Assembly: GCF_028765165.1 (NCBI RefSeq)
Contig: NZ_JARADB010000003.1
Coordinates: forward strand, 1,126,042-1,190,041
Direction: 5' to 3'
Source of the DNA: Paenibacillus sp. MAHUQ-63
Lineage (GTDB): Bacteria; Bacillota; Bacilli; Paenibacillales; NBRC-103111
DNA length: 64,000 nt
The notes beneath the pieces were generated by a model, which saw only the letters and a program-made list of their open reading frames with translations, made no database searches and was not told the origin of the DNA. The translations under genes were made by a program, and so were the position numbers. Shown here piece by piece: positions 18,635 through 27,457 of this stretch (positions are counted from its first letter, which is position 1; each line of letters starts with the position of its first letter).

Positions 18635-19600
18635 CTACCAAAGACTCGTTTCCGAAACCTTTCGTGCAAATCGGTTGGCCGCTACAATCAGAATCAGGCC
18701 CATCACGGATTGGAACAAGCCCACTGCGGCTGCAAAGCTGTAGTTGGTTTCCAATATCCCCCGGCGGTACACATAAGAGCCGATGACGTCAGCTGTTACG
18801 TAGGTGTTCGGATTATAGAGCAAAACGATCAGATCGTACCCGACCTCCAGCATGTGCCCTATTTTCAAGAGGAACAAGATAATAATTGTCGGCAAAATGC
18901 CGGGCAGTGTAATATGCCATGTCTGTCTCCATCGGCTTGCACCGTCTACTCTCGCCGCCTCATATAGCTCCGTATTAATGCCGGTGAGTGCCGCAAAATA
19001 CAGTATCGCCGACCAGCCCATCGTTTTCCATAGGTCGATCCCGGTGTAAATGCCCCAGAAATACCCGGGCTTCAACAAAAAGCTGATCCGTTCGTAGCCC
19101 ATTTGGACAAGCATATTGTTCACCAAGCCGACCGTAGGCGACAGGAAGGTAACCGCCATACTGGCCACGATGACAGTGGACACAAAATGGGGTAAATAAC
19201 TGATCGTCTGCACCGTCCGTTTGATCATCGAATTGCGAACCTCATTCAGCAGCAGAGCAAAAATAATTGGGGCGGGAAACACAAACACCAGGTTAAGCAG
19301 GTTGATCATCAAGGTATTTCTAAGTAGCCTCCAGAAATAGACCGAATGGAAAAAATCGATGAAATGCTTGAAGCCGGCGAAGTGACTCGCCAGTATCCCC
19401 TTATATACGTTGTAGTCCATAAACGAAATGGTCAGCGCCATAAACACGGGGACGTACCGAAATACCACATAATAAATCAGCGGTGCCAGAAACATCAGAT
19501 AGTATGGTAGTGCTTTCTTGAATGTCTTCTTCCAGTTGGCCGCTTTAGGAACGCTTAGCCCTGGAGAAGTAGTGGCGATAGCACTGCTCTGTTTATCCAT
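18635..19600 (-). CDS. Carbohydrate ABC transporter permease, LplB type
   Basis: A 321-aa permease with a cytoplasmic N-terminus, six TM helices and EAA loop NTELYEAARVDGASRWRQTWHITLPGI; it ends SETSLW, typical for LplB. I chose the ATG at 19600 because AGGAGG lies 9 nt upstream and the length fits the family; the longer frame to 19855 has no ribosome site. It is the first gene of the transport operon, about 40 bp after a perfect cre-like site. Confidence 0.9.
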   Translation of the reverse strand: MDKQSSAIATTSPGLSVPKAANWKKTFKKALPYYLMFLAPLIYYVVFRYVPVFMALTISFMDYNVYKGILASHFAGFKHFIDFFHSVYFWRLLRNTLMINLLNLVFVFPAPIIFALLLNEVRNSMIKRTVQTISYLPHFVSTVIVASMAVTFLSPTVGLVNNMLVQMGYERISFLLKPGYFWGIYTGIDLWKTMGWSAILYFAALTGINTELYEAARVDGASRWRQTWHITLPGILPTIIILFLLKIGHMLEVGYDLIVLLYNPNTYVTADVIGSYVYRRGILETNYSFAAAVGLFQSVMGLILIVAANRFARKVSETSLW

Positions 19601-19640
19601 AGGCACGGTCCTCCTTTCGTGAATTCGTTTTACGCTATAA

Positions 19641-19656
19641 ATGTATACGTTTTCAT
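19641..19656 (-). promoter_or_regulatory. cre-like CcpA site before the LplB-type gene
   Basis: ATGAAAACGTATACAT on the minus strand matches all 16 positions of the consensus WTGNNARCGNWWWCAW. It lies 41 bp upstream of the start codon, where CcpA would block transcription when a preferred sugar is present. Confidence 0.7.
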
Positions 19657-19859
19657 TCCTTTCGTACATCGATATTTCTTTCGATTCGTCTACATATTTC
19701 CATGATGACGATCTCTTTTTTATTGGATTCATAGTCAGACCGTAAGGCAAGGGTCCGGCATGATCAACCGGACCCAGGATCAAGTATGACAAGACAGACC
19801 GTCTGTAAAGAAGAGTACTTGACAGGCTCACTTTGGTGATGCTGAAATAAGGCACTGCG

Positions 19860-20115
19860 TACTAGTTGTTGCAGGTTTCGTTCATATAGCGCATTGTATT
19901 TCCCCTTGGCTCTTGGGCCCACCTAGCGGAAATACGATGCGTTATTCTACTCAAAAACGGGCATTTAGGCCGCGGTGCGGAACTACAGGCCTTTATTTCG
20001 CGGTGTAGGCCGGTTTCCGGGCCGTATCAGGAGCATTAGCGCATCGTAGTTCCGCTTCACTCGCCAAACACGCCGTATTCGCTGATTTAGCGCATTGTAT
20101 TTCCCTCGGCCCAAT
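19860..20115. repeat. Cluster of intergenic repeats with GCGCATYGTAKTTCC core
   Basis: The core occurs at about 19888-19903 (+), 19924-19944 (-), 19974-19998 (-, degenerate), 20037-20056 (+) and 20088-20105 (+). The last two are in a tandem unit of 51 bp that starts GCCGTAT. No reading frame spans it. These fill the gap between the transport operon and the AraC gene. Confidence 0.7.
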
Positions 20116-20237
20116 TCCCCGTTCTCGCCCAAGCAGCCCGCCAATAAATAAAGGGTAACCTCTCAGTCACCCCAAAACATATAAATTCTTATATCTCTAA
20201 AAAGCCGCCCGGCGCCCGGACAGCCATTATCACGATA

Positions 20238-22580
20238 TTAACTCTGCTGCATTTGTCTAAACTGGCCGGGAGTTACCCCCTCGTATTTCTTAAAAACCCG
20301 TATAAACGTATTGGAGTTGGTGAAGCCAACCTGGTCCGAAATATCGGTAATCGTATCACCGCTGCGGCTAAGGAGAGCTTTGGCCTCCTCCACTCTTTTG
20401 GAATTGATGTAGTCTACACAGTTCATGCCTGTAATTTCTTTGAAAATGCTGCTTAAGTACGACGGCGACAGCCCGAGTGCATCCCCAAGCACGGTCAGTG
20501 ATAAATTTTGAGCGTAATTCTGTTCCACATACGCCTTGATCCGGGTAAACATATGCGAAGATTGGCCCTGTTTCCGTTGAAGGATCCAGCCGCTGATTTG
20601 GCCGAACGCCTCTTCCATGCATTCCTTCTTCTTGTGTAGCCCGGGCTGCTGGTCGAGCTGCTGGTACAAGTCGAATCCGGCCCCGAAGATCTCTTCCATC
20701 GACGAGTGTACTTCATACACGGTTCGCACCGCCGTTCCTGCAAGAGCATGAAACAGGTTGCGGATCATCTCCGGGGTTAGACTCCTGCTATCCAAGTGTT
20801 CTTCCCACAATGTCTCCAGAAGCTCGCTCCAGCCCGATCGATTTCCCGTTTTGACAAGATTGACGAGATGCTTCTCCGTTTCCAACGAATAAATCGGCTT
20901 ACCGGCCAGCCGGCCGCCAACTTCTTCTACAAAAATAACAGTGCCTTCTCCTTGCACGATTTTATATTGCAAAGCGCGCAGTGCCTCGGCATAAGAGGAC
21001 GGAATATCGTCTGCCCGGGCGTAGAGCTTCCCCACCCCCACCGTGATGGACCGAGAATAAGACATCTGCAGCCCTTCGGTCACCCTATGGATAAATTCAT
21101 ATACGGTCCCCAGCTCAGGGCTGTTCCGGTCTATATTCAGAATGGATACGAGCATATCGCTTCGTTTCCGGATCGTTTTGACTGCATACGAGCAGAATGG
21201 TCCGTAACCATCGGGGTTATCAATCGCGCGGATCATTTCTTCTATAGCGGAGCTGCCCGTGTCCGTGAGCGTGAAATCTCCGAGCTCAAAAACGATCACC
21301 TGGTAGGAATCGAAGGCAAAAGGCAGCTCGAATTCCTCGGACAGCCTCTCGAGCTCTCCGGAGGAGATCCCGTTCTCGAGCAGATCGTTGAGCACTTTAT
21401 GCTGCAGAGCCGGAAGGTTGCGGTGAAATGCATTCCGTAGGCTAGAATTCTCATAATACACGAAATTAATGATGCGATTGATGAACTCCAGCTCATTTTC
21501 CGGTTTTCGGCCTCCCTCCGGCTGCTTTCGATCGAACTGCTGGATGTAGTCGACGATTTTATGTATGGGCCGGTAAATCCGGTTGGTCAGCCCGTAAGAC
21601 AGGATCCCCCCGATCACAAGGCACAGCAGAGCAGCCATAATTGTAAACTGTCTGAAGCGGCTAACCTTCTCCGTAATAAACGCAGTAGGGACGACACTGA
21701 TGTATTTCCAATCGCTGACTTGCGATGAGGTGAATACGATTTCATATTTCTGGCCGGAGACTTCTGCCTGAACATGTCCTTCTTCTGCTTCCATATTTTT
21801 GAATTTATCCGAAAGTTCGTTCCTAATCGTGTTGAACAGGTCTTCCTGCCCGTGCCGCATGGGGCTGCCGAATACCACATTTCCCGCCTTGTCCATTGTG
21901 TAAATAAACGCTGGATAAGGGTCGCTGACCCGTTGGATCATCTTGGAGAAGTCTTCCGCCTTTACATTGATGTATAAGATGCCCATCGGAGACAGGTCGT
22001 TTAAGGGCGCAGTCCGAGCAAACGTAAGCAAATTGGAGGTTACTCCATAGCTCGATGCTTGCTGGCGTCCAACGTATGTAAAGCCGATATGCTCCTTCCG
22101 CGGTTCCCTCCATTCGGAAGAAGCATCCGTTTGAAGTATCTCCTGGTAAAAGTACTCCGTGTTATACTTGGAGATATTATTCAGCACTACCGGGTACCGG
22201 TAGAACTGGATCCAAATATCGGCAAGCAGCGGATTAGCTAGCTTAATGCTTTTCAAATAATCAATATTATCCATAAATAGAAGTTGGTCCAGATCCCACG
22301 TCTTTTCCGATAAATAAAGTGCCCGTCGAATCGATGGCTGCAGCGAAACCTGATAGGTTAGGTTGTCCATCGTACTTAAGGCATGATCGACGTTATCCCG
22401 TGCCTGCTCAATATACCTGTTGTTGGATTCCACGACCTCGTCGGTCAGCAGCGCGGACGACTTGCTATAGGAAGCGTAACCGAATGCCAAAATCGTAAAG
22501 AGCACAAAGACATTAAATAAAATCAACAGTCGGATAAAAACGCTTCTCTGTTTAAACAGCTTTAAGCTTTGAGGAAGCAT
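20238..22580 (-). CDS. Membrane-bound AraC family regulator with extracellular sensor
   Basis: A 780-aa protein. TM1 is about residues 17-37 (FIRLLILFNVFVLFTILAFG), the extracellular sensor about 40-300, TM2 about 303-325, a short HAMP-like linker follows, and two AraC helix-turn-helix motifs sit at the C-terminus (about 680-780; LSLTVLGDALGLSPSYLSSIFKEITGMNCVDYI; ITDISDQVGFTNSNTFIRVFKKYEGVTPGQFR). Such one-component sensors in Paenibacillus activate adjacent LplABC operons. It lies between the GH43 gene and the transport operon and presumably senses the sugar outside the cell. Confidence 0.88.
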   Translation of the reverse strand: MLPQSLKLFKQRSVFIRLLILFNVFVLFTILAFGYASYSKSSALLTDEVVESNNRYIEQARDNVDHALSTMDNLTYQVSLQPSIRRALYLSEKTWDLDQLLFMDNIDYLKSIKLANPLLADIWIQFYRYPVVLNNISKYNTEYFYQEILQTDASSEWREPRKEHIGFTYVGRQQASSYGVTSNLLTFARTAPLNDLSPMGILYINVKAEDFSKMIQRVSDPYPAFIYTMDKAGNVVFGSPMRHGQEDLFNTIRNELSDKFKNMEAEEGHVQAEVSGQKYEIVFTSSQVSDWKYISVVPTAFITEKVSRFRQFTIMAALLCLVIGGILSYGLTNRIYRPIHKIVDYIQQFDRKQPEGGRKPENELEFINRIINFVYYENSSLRNAFHRNLPALQHKVLNDLLENGISSGELERLSEEFELPFAFDSYQVIVFELGDFTLTDTGSSAIEEMIRAIDNPDGYGPFCSYAVKTIRKRSDMLVSILNIDRNSPELGTVYEFIHRVTEGLQMSYSRSITVGVGKLYARADDIPSSYAEALRALQYKIVQGEGTVIFVEEVGGRLAGKPIYSLETEKHLVNLVKTGNRSGWSELLETLWEEHLDSRSLTPEMIRNLFHALAGTAVRTVYEVHSSMEEIFGAGFDLYQQLDQQPGLHKKKECMEEAFGQISGWILQRKQGQSSHMFTRIKAYVEQNYAQNLSLTVLGDALGLSPSYLSSIFKEITGMNCVDYINSKRVEEAKALLSRSGDTITDISDQVGFTNSNTFIRVFKKYEGVTPGQFRQMQQS

Positions 22581-22650
22581 TGACAGTTTGACCCCCCATG
22601 CCTTCTATTTATTACCCTCACTAACAATACTAGTGGAATGGCCAAAGGGT

Positions 22651-22664
22651 GTAAAGCGCTTTCA
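22651..22664 (-). promoter_or_regulatory. Possible cre-like site before the AraC gene
   Basis: TGAAAGCGCTTTAC on the minus strand has the AAAGCGCTTT core of a CcpA site but misses the end of the consensus. It lies 71 bp upstream of the AraC start, between it and the GH43 stop. Confidence 0.35.
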
Positions 22665-22674
22665 GAATGGGAGC

Positions 22675-24273
22675 TCACGAATTTCCGCGATATTCAAACT
22701 GTTTAAACGTCGCTTTGCCGCTGGGTTGAAACAGTACGCCCATTGCAAAGATCCCCACACGAGGAGCCGTATAGCACTTATATCGGGCATAATTCTCCGG
22801 ATATAAAAATTCGGCCGGCACGGTAACGTCCAGCTCTGTAAACGATACACCGTCCGTAGAGTACGCGAAGGTGAAATGCTGAGCGTCCAGCCTTGCTTTC
22901 AGCCACAAATCCGCTCCTGGCTCCAAATCAAGCTTGCGCTGATAAAGCACATTGCGGAAGCACTTCTCCGAACGGTCCAGCTGTAAATAAAGACCGTCTG
23001 CCTCCTGCCTCTCATGCATCCTATTCGTGTCGAATTTCTGTCCCGAGGTTTGGCCGATCCCATTGCGGACACTCATCAGCAGCATGGCATCCATATCGCG
23101 ATAGAGAATCAGCCCCGCTTCTTCACCTAAAGATCGCGGCGCCAAGGATAGCCGGGTTAGCGCCTCAAACCCGAAATGCTCCCAACGGCGGGTTAAGATC
23201 AAGGTGGAGCCTGGAACATATAAGGGATACGCTTGGCATTCCAGCTCTAGTCCGTTCCCCTTAAGCGTATAGCCCCCTTCCAGCGGATAGCGCACCCACT
23301 CCCAGACCGGAGACAGCTCCTTTTCGTTAAAGCAGTCCGTCTTCTCCTCGGTCAAATCAGGGGCTTGCCCCCCCTCAATCAGAACCTCCACACGCTCCTG
23401 CGGACGGCCGCCGTCTCCAACTTCAAACCAACCGTTGTCCGTCCAGCGTACATGCTCGAGAAATGTCTCGCGGCCTAAGGGGGTTGCTCCGCCCGGCGTC
23501 AGCGGACGGCCGGCGAGATGGAGCATCCACCAGTTCCCAAGGGAATCCGCTACCAGCTTGCCATGCCCTGCCTTCTGCAGAGGCTTCGCCGGATCTGGCT
23601 GGGATAGAACCGGATTGTGCGGACAAGACTCATACGGTCCCCAAATGGAATGGCTGCGTGCCAACGTTACCTTATGTCCGAAAGAGGTTCCTCCTTCCGC
23701 CAGCATCAAATAGTAATAGCCGTTGCGTTTGACGATGTGCGGCGCCTCCGGCGTGCTGCCTCCGGTACCCGGCCACACCTGGCGGGCTTCCCCGATCAGG
23801 CGGGTTCCGTCGGCTTTAAGCTCCTGTAGCCAGCCTCCGCCGAAGGCGAGATATCGTCTTCCGTCGTCGTCATGAAAGATCGACGGGTCTATGAAATGAT
23901 GGTTTAATACAATGCCATCCGAATAAGGTCCCTCCGGCCGGTCAGCCGTAAACAGCAAATTCGTGCATCGCGGCTGACCATGGAAAAAAGGAACGACCAC
24001 CCAAAACTTCCCGTCCGCATAAGAAATATCGGGAGCGAATACACCGTGAGAATCGGGGACTCCGGTCAGATCGATCTGGCTCCTTCGGGTGATAACGTGC
24101 CCGATCGGCCGCCAGTTTATGAGATCACGGGAATGGTGTACCATGACCCCAGGGAAATATTGGAATGTTGAGGAAACGACATAATAATCCTCCCCAACCC
24201 GCACAACCGAGGGATCGGGATGATCCCCCGGCAGCACAGGGTTAGGTACAGATTTTATTCTACGCTCAGCCAT
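22675..24273 (-). CDS. GH43 beta-xylosidase / arabinofuranosidase-like hydrolase
   Basis: A 532-aa enzyme with no signal peptide, so cytoplasmic. The five-bladed propeller starts NPVLPGDHPDPSVVRVGEDYYVVSST. The expected inverting triad is visible: D20 (HPDPS, base), D129 (HFIDPSIF, pKa modulator) and E176 (STPEAPH, acid). Residues about 330-530 form the C-terminal beta-sandwich usual for the XynB-like group. It probably releases xylose or arabinose from imported oligosaccharides. The ATG has GAGGTG 12 nt upstream. It is the first gene of the co-directional set with the AraC regulator and importer. Confidence 0.88.
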   Translation of the reverse strand: MAERRIKSVPNPVLPGDHPDPSVVRVGEDYYVVSSTFQYFPGVMVHHSRDLINWRPIGHVITRRSQIDLTGVPDSHGVFAPDISYADGKFWVVVPFFHGQPRCTNLLFTADRPEGPYSDGIVLNHHFIDPSIFHDDDGRRYLAFGGGWLQELKADGTRLIGEARQVWPGTGGSTPEAPHIVKRNGYYYLMLAEGGTSFGHKVTLARSHSIWGPYESCPHNPVLSQPDPAKPLQKAGHGKLVADSLGNWWMLHLAGRPLTPGGATPLGRETFLEHVRWTDNGWFEVGDGGRPQERVEVLIEGGQAPDLTEEKTDCFNEKELSPVWEWVRYPLEGGYTLKGNGLELECQAYPLYVPGSTLILTRRWEHFGFEALTRLSLAPRSLGEEAGLILYRDMDAMLLMSVRNGIGQTSGQKFDTNRMHERQEADGLYLQLDRSEKCFRNVLYQRKLDLEPGADLWLKARLDAQHFTFAYSTDGVSFTELDVTVPAEFLYPENYARYKCYTAPRVGIFAMGVLFQPSGKATFKQFEYRGNS

Positions 24274-24774
24274 ATGGTTGGAGGCACCTCTTTCAGCTTA
24301 ATTAAACATCAATTGGATTCAGCAGCCCTTCTTCCTATCCTCAATATATTTCTAAACTGAGCTGACTGTAAATCTTCATTTTTTACGACTCATCTTTATT
24401 TTTTTAAGGGCAACTCGTCTTGACATTTGAAAGAGACAGCAATTCATGATGCGCTTTCTGGAGATATTGACGGAACGCTTCGAATTCTAGATTGGAAACG
24501 TCACTGTTTTTTATGTGAAAAATGATTTCGAAAGAGAAGTCATGTCGAAGGTGTTTACGTATTGTTCGGAGGTTATAGATTATCTATGAAGCCCGGGGTG
24601 CTATTACTCCAGCGTCTTAGCAGCAAATACTAAGTATGACATCAGACTTGTGTTGCATGCGCATCCTTTATGAGCTTCACCACTTCATAGGCTATCAGAG
24701 AAGTTGAGTTTACCGTACTCCGTTTCTCTAAAAAAGGGGGATTCCGAATTTAATTTAATGAGATTGGTTCATTG
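24274..24774. other. Long spacer with a possible decayed small ORF
   Basis: Between the GH43 start and the next terminator I see no intact gene. On the plus strand, 24446-24589 reads as 48 codons from ATGATG with a single in-frame TAG (24488-24490), encoding MMRFLEILTERFEF, stop, IGNVTVFYVKNDFEREVMSK. It may be a gene remnant, but I do not recognise it. Confidence 0.25.
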
Positions 24775-24816
24775 ATGAAAAAAACGCCTCGTCCGGTTAT
24801 CGGACGAGGCGTTAGT
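24775..24816 (-). terminator. Terminator of the FIMAH fusion gene
   Basis: A 13-bp perfect stem (AACGCCTCGTCCG and complement, 5-nt loop) has a T-run on the minus-strand side, about 80 nt after the stop of the solute-binding fusion protein. Confidence 0.88.
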
Positions 24817-24896
24817 TTCGAGATTGGCGGTAATCGCCGTATATCCATTGCTGATTTACCCGGCGTAACAGGCTTAGCGTAAAAGCCTACTTCTTG

Positions 24897-27203
24897 TTAT
24901 TTAAGAAATAACGCCTGCGCGTCGCGCAGCAAGTAACCCGCTGCCTCAACATCAATATGCTTTCCGCTTTGTGCGTTTACCTCATGAATAAAGGATTGCA
25001 ACTCTCCATGTTCCAGCTTCTTCTGCAGGCTGTTAGCTATTCCTCCGTTATCAATCCACTCGCTTGCTGCAAAGCGCGTTACCAGTTTCTTCAATCCCTC
25101 TATGCTTGCATAGGTCTGGAAAACCACCGCTTGGCTACCCGTATTCCCCGCCAAGTCGCTACCATTCACAACTAGCGTATGCGTGCCAAGCGGCAGCTCA
25201 TACAGTTCCATGCTCTCCCCGGGTTGATATGGCATTCCATCCAATGTTGCTTGCGTCTTGCTGTCGGCCACTCCTGACAGATTGTCCTTGAGGATAACGA
25301 CAGGTGCGATATCGCCTGCATCACTGTGGCTTCCGTAAACAACACCTGTTACGGCGACTTCAGGTGCAGTGGCGTCCAGCTTAAAGCTGGTTGTCTTCGT
25401 TGCTTCCAAGTTACCTGCCTGATCCTTCGAACGGTATGCAAGTACATAGTTTCCATCCAAGCTGACCGTAACGGGTGCCGAGTAAGCCAACCACGTATTG
25501 CCGCCGTCATAGCTATACTCTATGCCGGATACACCGGACAAATTATCGTAGGCGTCTAATGAAACCGTCACTGGATGTACATACCATCCGTTAGTGCCAT
25601 CCGGCTGAGAAGGCGTAATCACTGCAGTCGTTTCGGGTGCCTCTACATCATTTTTTACATAGTCCATCTCCAAAGTGAATTGATTTCGCTCGCGGAACAA
25701 CTGGTTCTTGTCGGTAGAATACCAGTTAACATCCACCTTATTGCTGTCATTGTGGAAGGTAAGCAGCATCAACATGGCGTATCCAAGCGGCATCTTCACT
25801 TTATCTGCGTTATTCTCGAATTTGCCCCATACTTGAATGGATTCTTTTTGCTGCTTCAACTCGTAGAACTGTTCCAAATAGCGGTCATCGTTGACAAACC
25901 CCGGTGACGGATAGTTGGCGCGCGTGAATTTCGTCAGTGCCAGGGAGATCGCAAGCTTATCCGGATTTTTCAGAATGAGATCGGTATATTTCGGATAGCC
26001 GTTCTCCAATTTGTAGGTTTGCCCCTCTACACCGAAGCTCTCCAGCATGTGGCCTTCTTCGCTGAACATGTAATCGAGCCACTTGACCGCTTCCTCCGGA
26101 TGCTTGTTCGATGCGGAGACCGCTACGCTGCCATCCGGTCGGTAGGCCACCTGCTTATTGACAAAACTCGGTTGATCTCCTTTTTTCAGAACAGGATACT
26201 GGGCGGCTGCCAGATCATATTTCGGATCCTTCTCAGATCCGCCTTTCAAATATACGCCGATAGAGCTGCCCGCAAAGCCAAATACCGCGCCTGACTTACC
26301 GGATGTCATCTTCGCGTCGATCGTTTTCTTATCGTTGGCGCCGAAGTCCGGATCGATTAACCCTTCTTTATACCAGCTGCGGAGGAATTGCAGGTACTCC
26401 TTATAAGCCGGCTCCAACGGCCCGTATTTCACTTTACCGTTATCTAGGTAGAAGTCACGTCCGATGCCGAAAGCTCCCGCGATAAAATCATTCGTTTTAT
26501 TGGCATCCGCTTTATCGATATAAGTCGTATAAGGAGCTGCTACGCCTTTTTTGCTTTTAAATTCGCGCAGCACCTTCGTCCACTCGTCCAATGTTTCCGG
26601 AACAGCCAGTCCCAGCTCATCGAGCCAATCCTTCCGGACCAGTGGTCCAGAGAACGTATTCACCTTACCGATGCCAAGCGATGGTATGACATACATGGTC
26701 CCGCTGTCTGTCTTCACTTGCTTCGCTACCTGCGGATTGTCGTTCAAATATTTCTTGAGGTTCGGCGCGAACTTATCGACCAGATCGTTTAATTTGATAA
26801 TAACCTTATCATTAATGGCCTTCTCCGGGCCGCCGGGATATGCCAGCCAGTTGTATTCCATAAGATCCGGCAAATCTTTGGAAGCGATCAGCAGGTTAAA
26901 CTGTTCTTTCTCATTCCCTTGCGGCGGGTGGGAGAAGTCCGCGTGAACACCCGTGCGTTTCTCCAATTCTTTATACATCTCAACCTCGCCTAAATTTTTG
27001 ACAACAGCAGCCGCATTAGGATTCAGCGGTGACCAGTATTTGAAGCTGATCTTCCCTTCGCTCGTACCTTGTGGTGTTGAAACGCTTTCAGTTGTAGACC
27101 CTTGATTCGCACATCCCGTTAACAAGCTTCCTACCAATGTACAGGTTAGAAGCAAACTTGCCTTTTGCTTGCCGCTTAATCCGGATTGTTTTCGATGTGG
27201 CAT
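24897..27203 (-). CDS. Solute-binding lipoprotein fused to Ig-like and FIMAH domains
   Basis: A 768-aa surface lipoprotein. The lipobox is SLLTGC (Cys about 31). Residues about 50-530 are an LplA-like binding fold (FKYWSPLNPNAAAVVKNLGEVEMYKELEKRTGVHADF; VRKDWLDELGLAVPETLDEW). Residues about 545-610 form an OmpL47-type Ig-like repeat (NGWYVHPVTVSLDAYDNLSGVSGIEYSYDGG), with a second at about 612-690. The last 70 residues are a FIMAH-type helical domain (LKKLVTRFAASEWIDNGGIANSLQKKLEHGE). The last part of the binding-protein fold looks replaced around NWYSTDKNQLFRERNQF. Ig and FIMAH modules usually occur in secreted carbohydrate-active enzymes, so this may be a binding protein that also docks on polysaccharide or the wall. 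No permease genes are adjacent. Confidence 0.82.
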   Translation of the reverse strand: MPHRKQSGLSGKQKASLLLTCTLVGSLLTGCANQGSTTESVSTPQGTSEGKISFKYWSPLNPNAAAVVKNLGEVEMYKELEKRTGVHADFSHPPQGNEKEQFNLLIASKDLPDLMEYNWLAYPGGPEKAINDKVIIKLNDLVDKFAPNLKKYLNDNPQVAKQVKTDSGTMYVIPSLGIGKVNTFSGPLVRKDWLDELGLAVPETLDEWTKVLREFKSKKGVAAPYTTYIDKADANKTNDFIAGAFGIGRDFYLDNGKVKYGPLEPAYKEYLQFLRSWYKEGLIDPDFGANDKKTIDAKMTSGKSGAVFGFAGSSIGVYLKGGSEKDPKYDLAAAQYPVLKKGDQPSFVNKQVAYRPDGSVAVSASNKHPEEAVKWLDYMFSEEGHMLESFGVEGQTYKLENGYPKYTDLILKNPDKLAISLALTKFTRANYPSPGFVNDDRYLEQFYELKQQKESIQVWGKFENNADKVKMPLGYAMLMLLTFHNDSNKVDVNWYSTDKNQLFRERNQFTLEMDYVKNDVEAPETTAVITPSQPDGTNGWYVHPVTVSLDAYDNLSGVSGIEYSYDGGNTWLAYSAPVTVSLDGNYVLAYRSKDQAGNLEATKTTSFKLDATAPEVAVTGVVYGSHSDAGDIAPVVILKDNLSGVADSKTQATLDGMPYQPGESMELYELPLGTHTLVVNGSDLAGNTGSQAVVFQTYASIEGLKKLVTRFAASEWIDNGGIANSLQKKLEHGELQSFIHEVNAQSGKHIDVEAAGYLLRDAQALFLK

Positions 27204-27377
27204 GTGAAGTTGACCCTCCCTTTTGTGGCTCCGTGTAAGAGCGATTACACAATTTATCTTAGCTAGCCACCATGGCTTAAGAAATCCTCGAAATCATCGA
27301 TGCATCATCCAAATCCGACTTTTTGCATGGCCTGATTCTGTATATATCGCCCATTTGCCATATCCGCTTTGCGCGCA

Positions 27378-27407
27378 TTGACAGCGTTTCCGGCTCACTC
27401 GTAGAGT
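27378..27407 (+). promoter_or_regulatory. Possible promoter of the sulfatase gene
   Basis: TTGACA (27378-27383) and TAGAGT (27402-27407) are 18 bp apart, about 50 bp before the start codon. An imperfect cre-like sequence (TTGACAGCGTTTCC) overlaps the -35. Confidence 0.35.
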
Positions 27408-27457
27408 GGAGATAGAACGCCATGTATGGCGATTCTACGAACAGGAGATGATCTACT

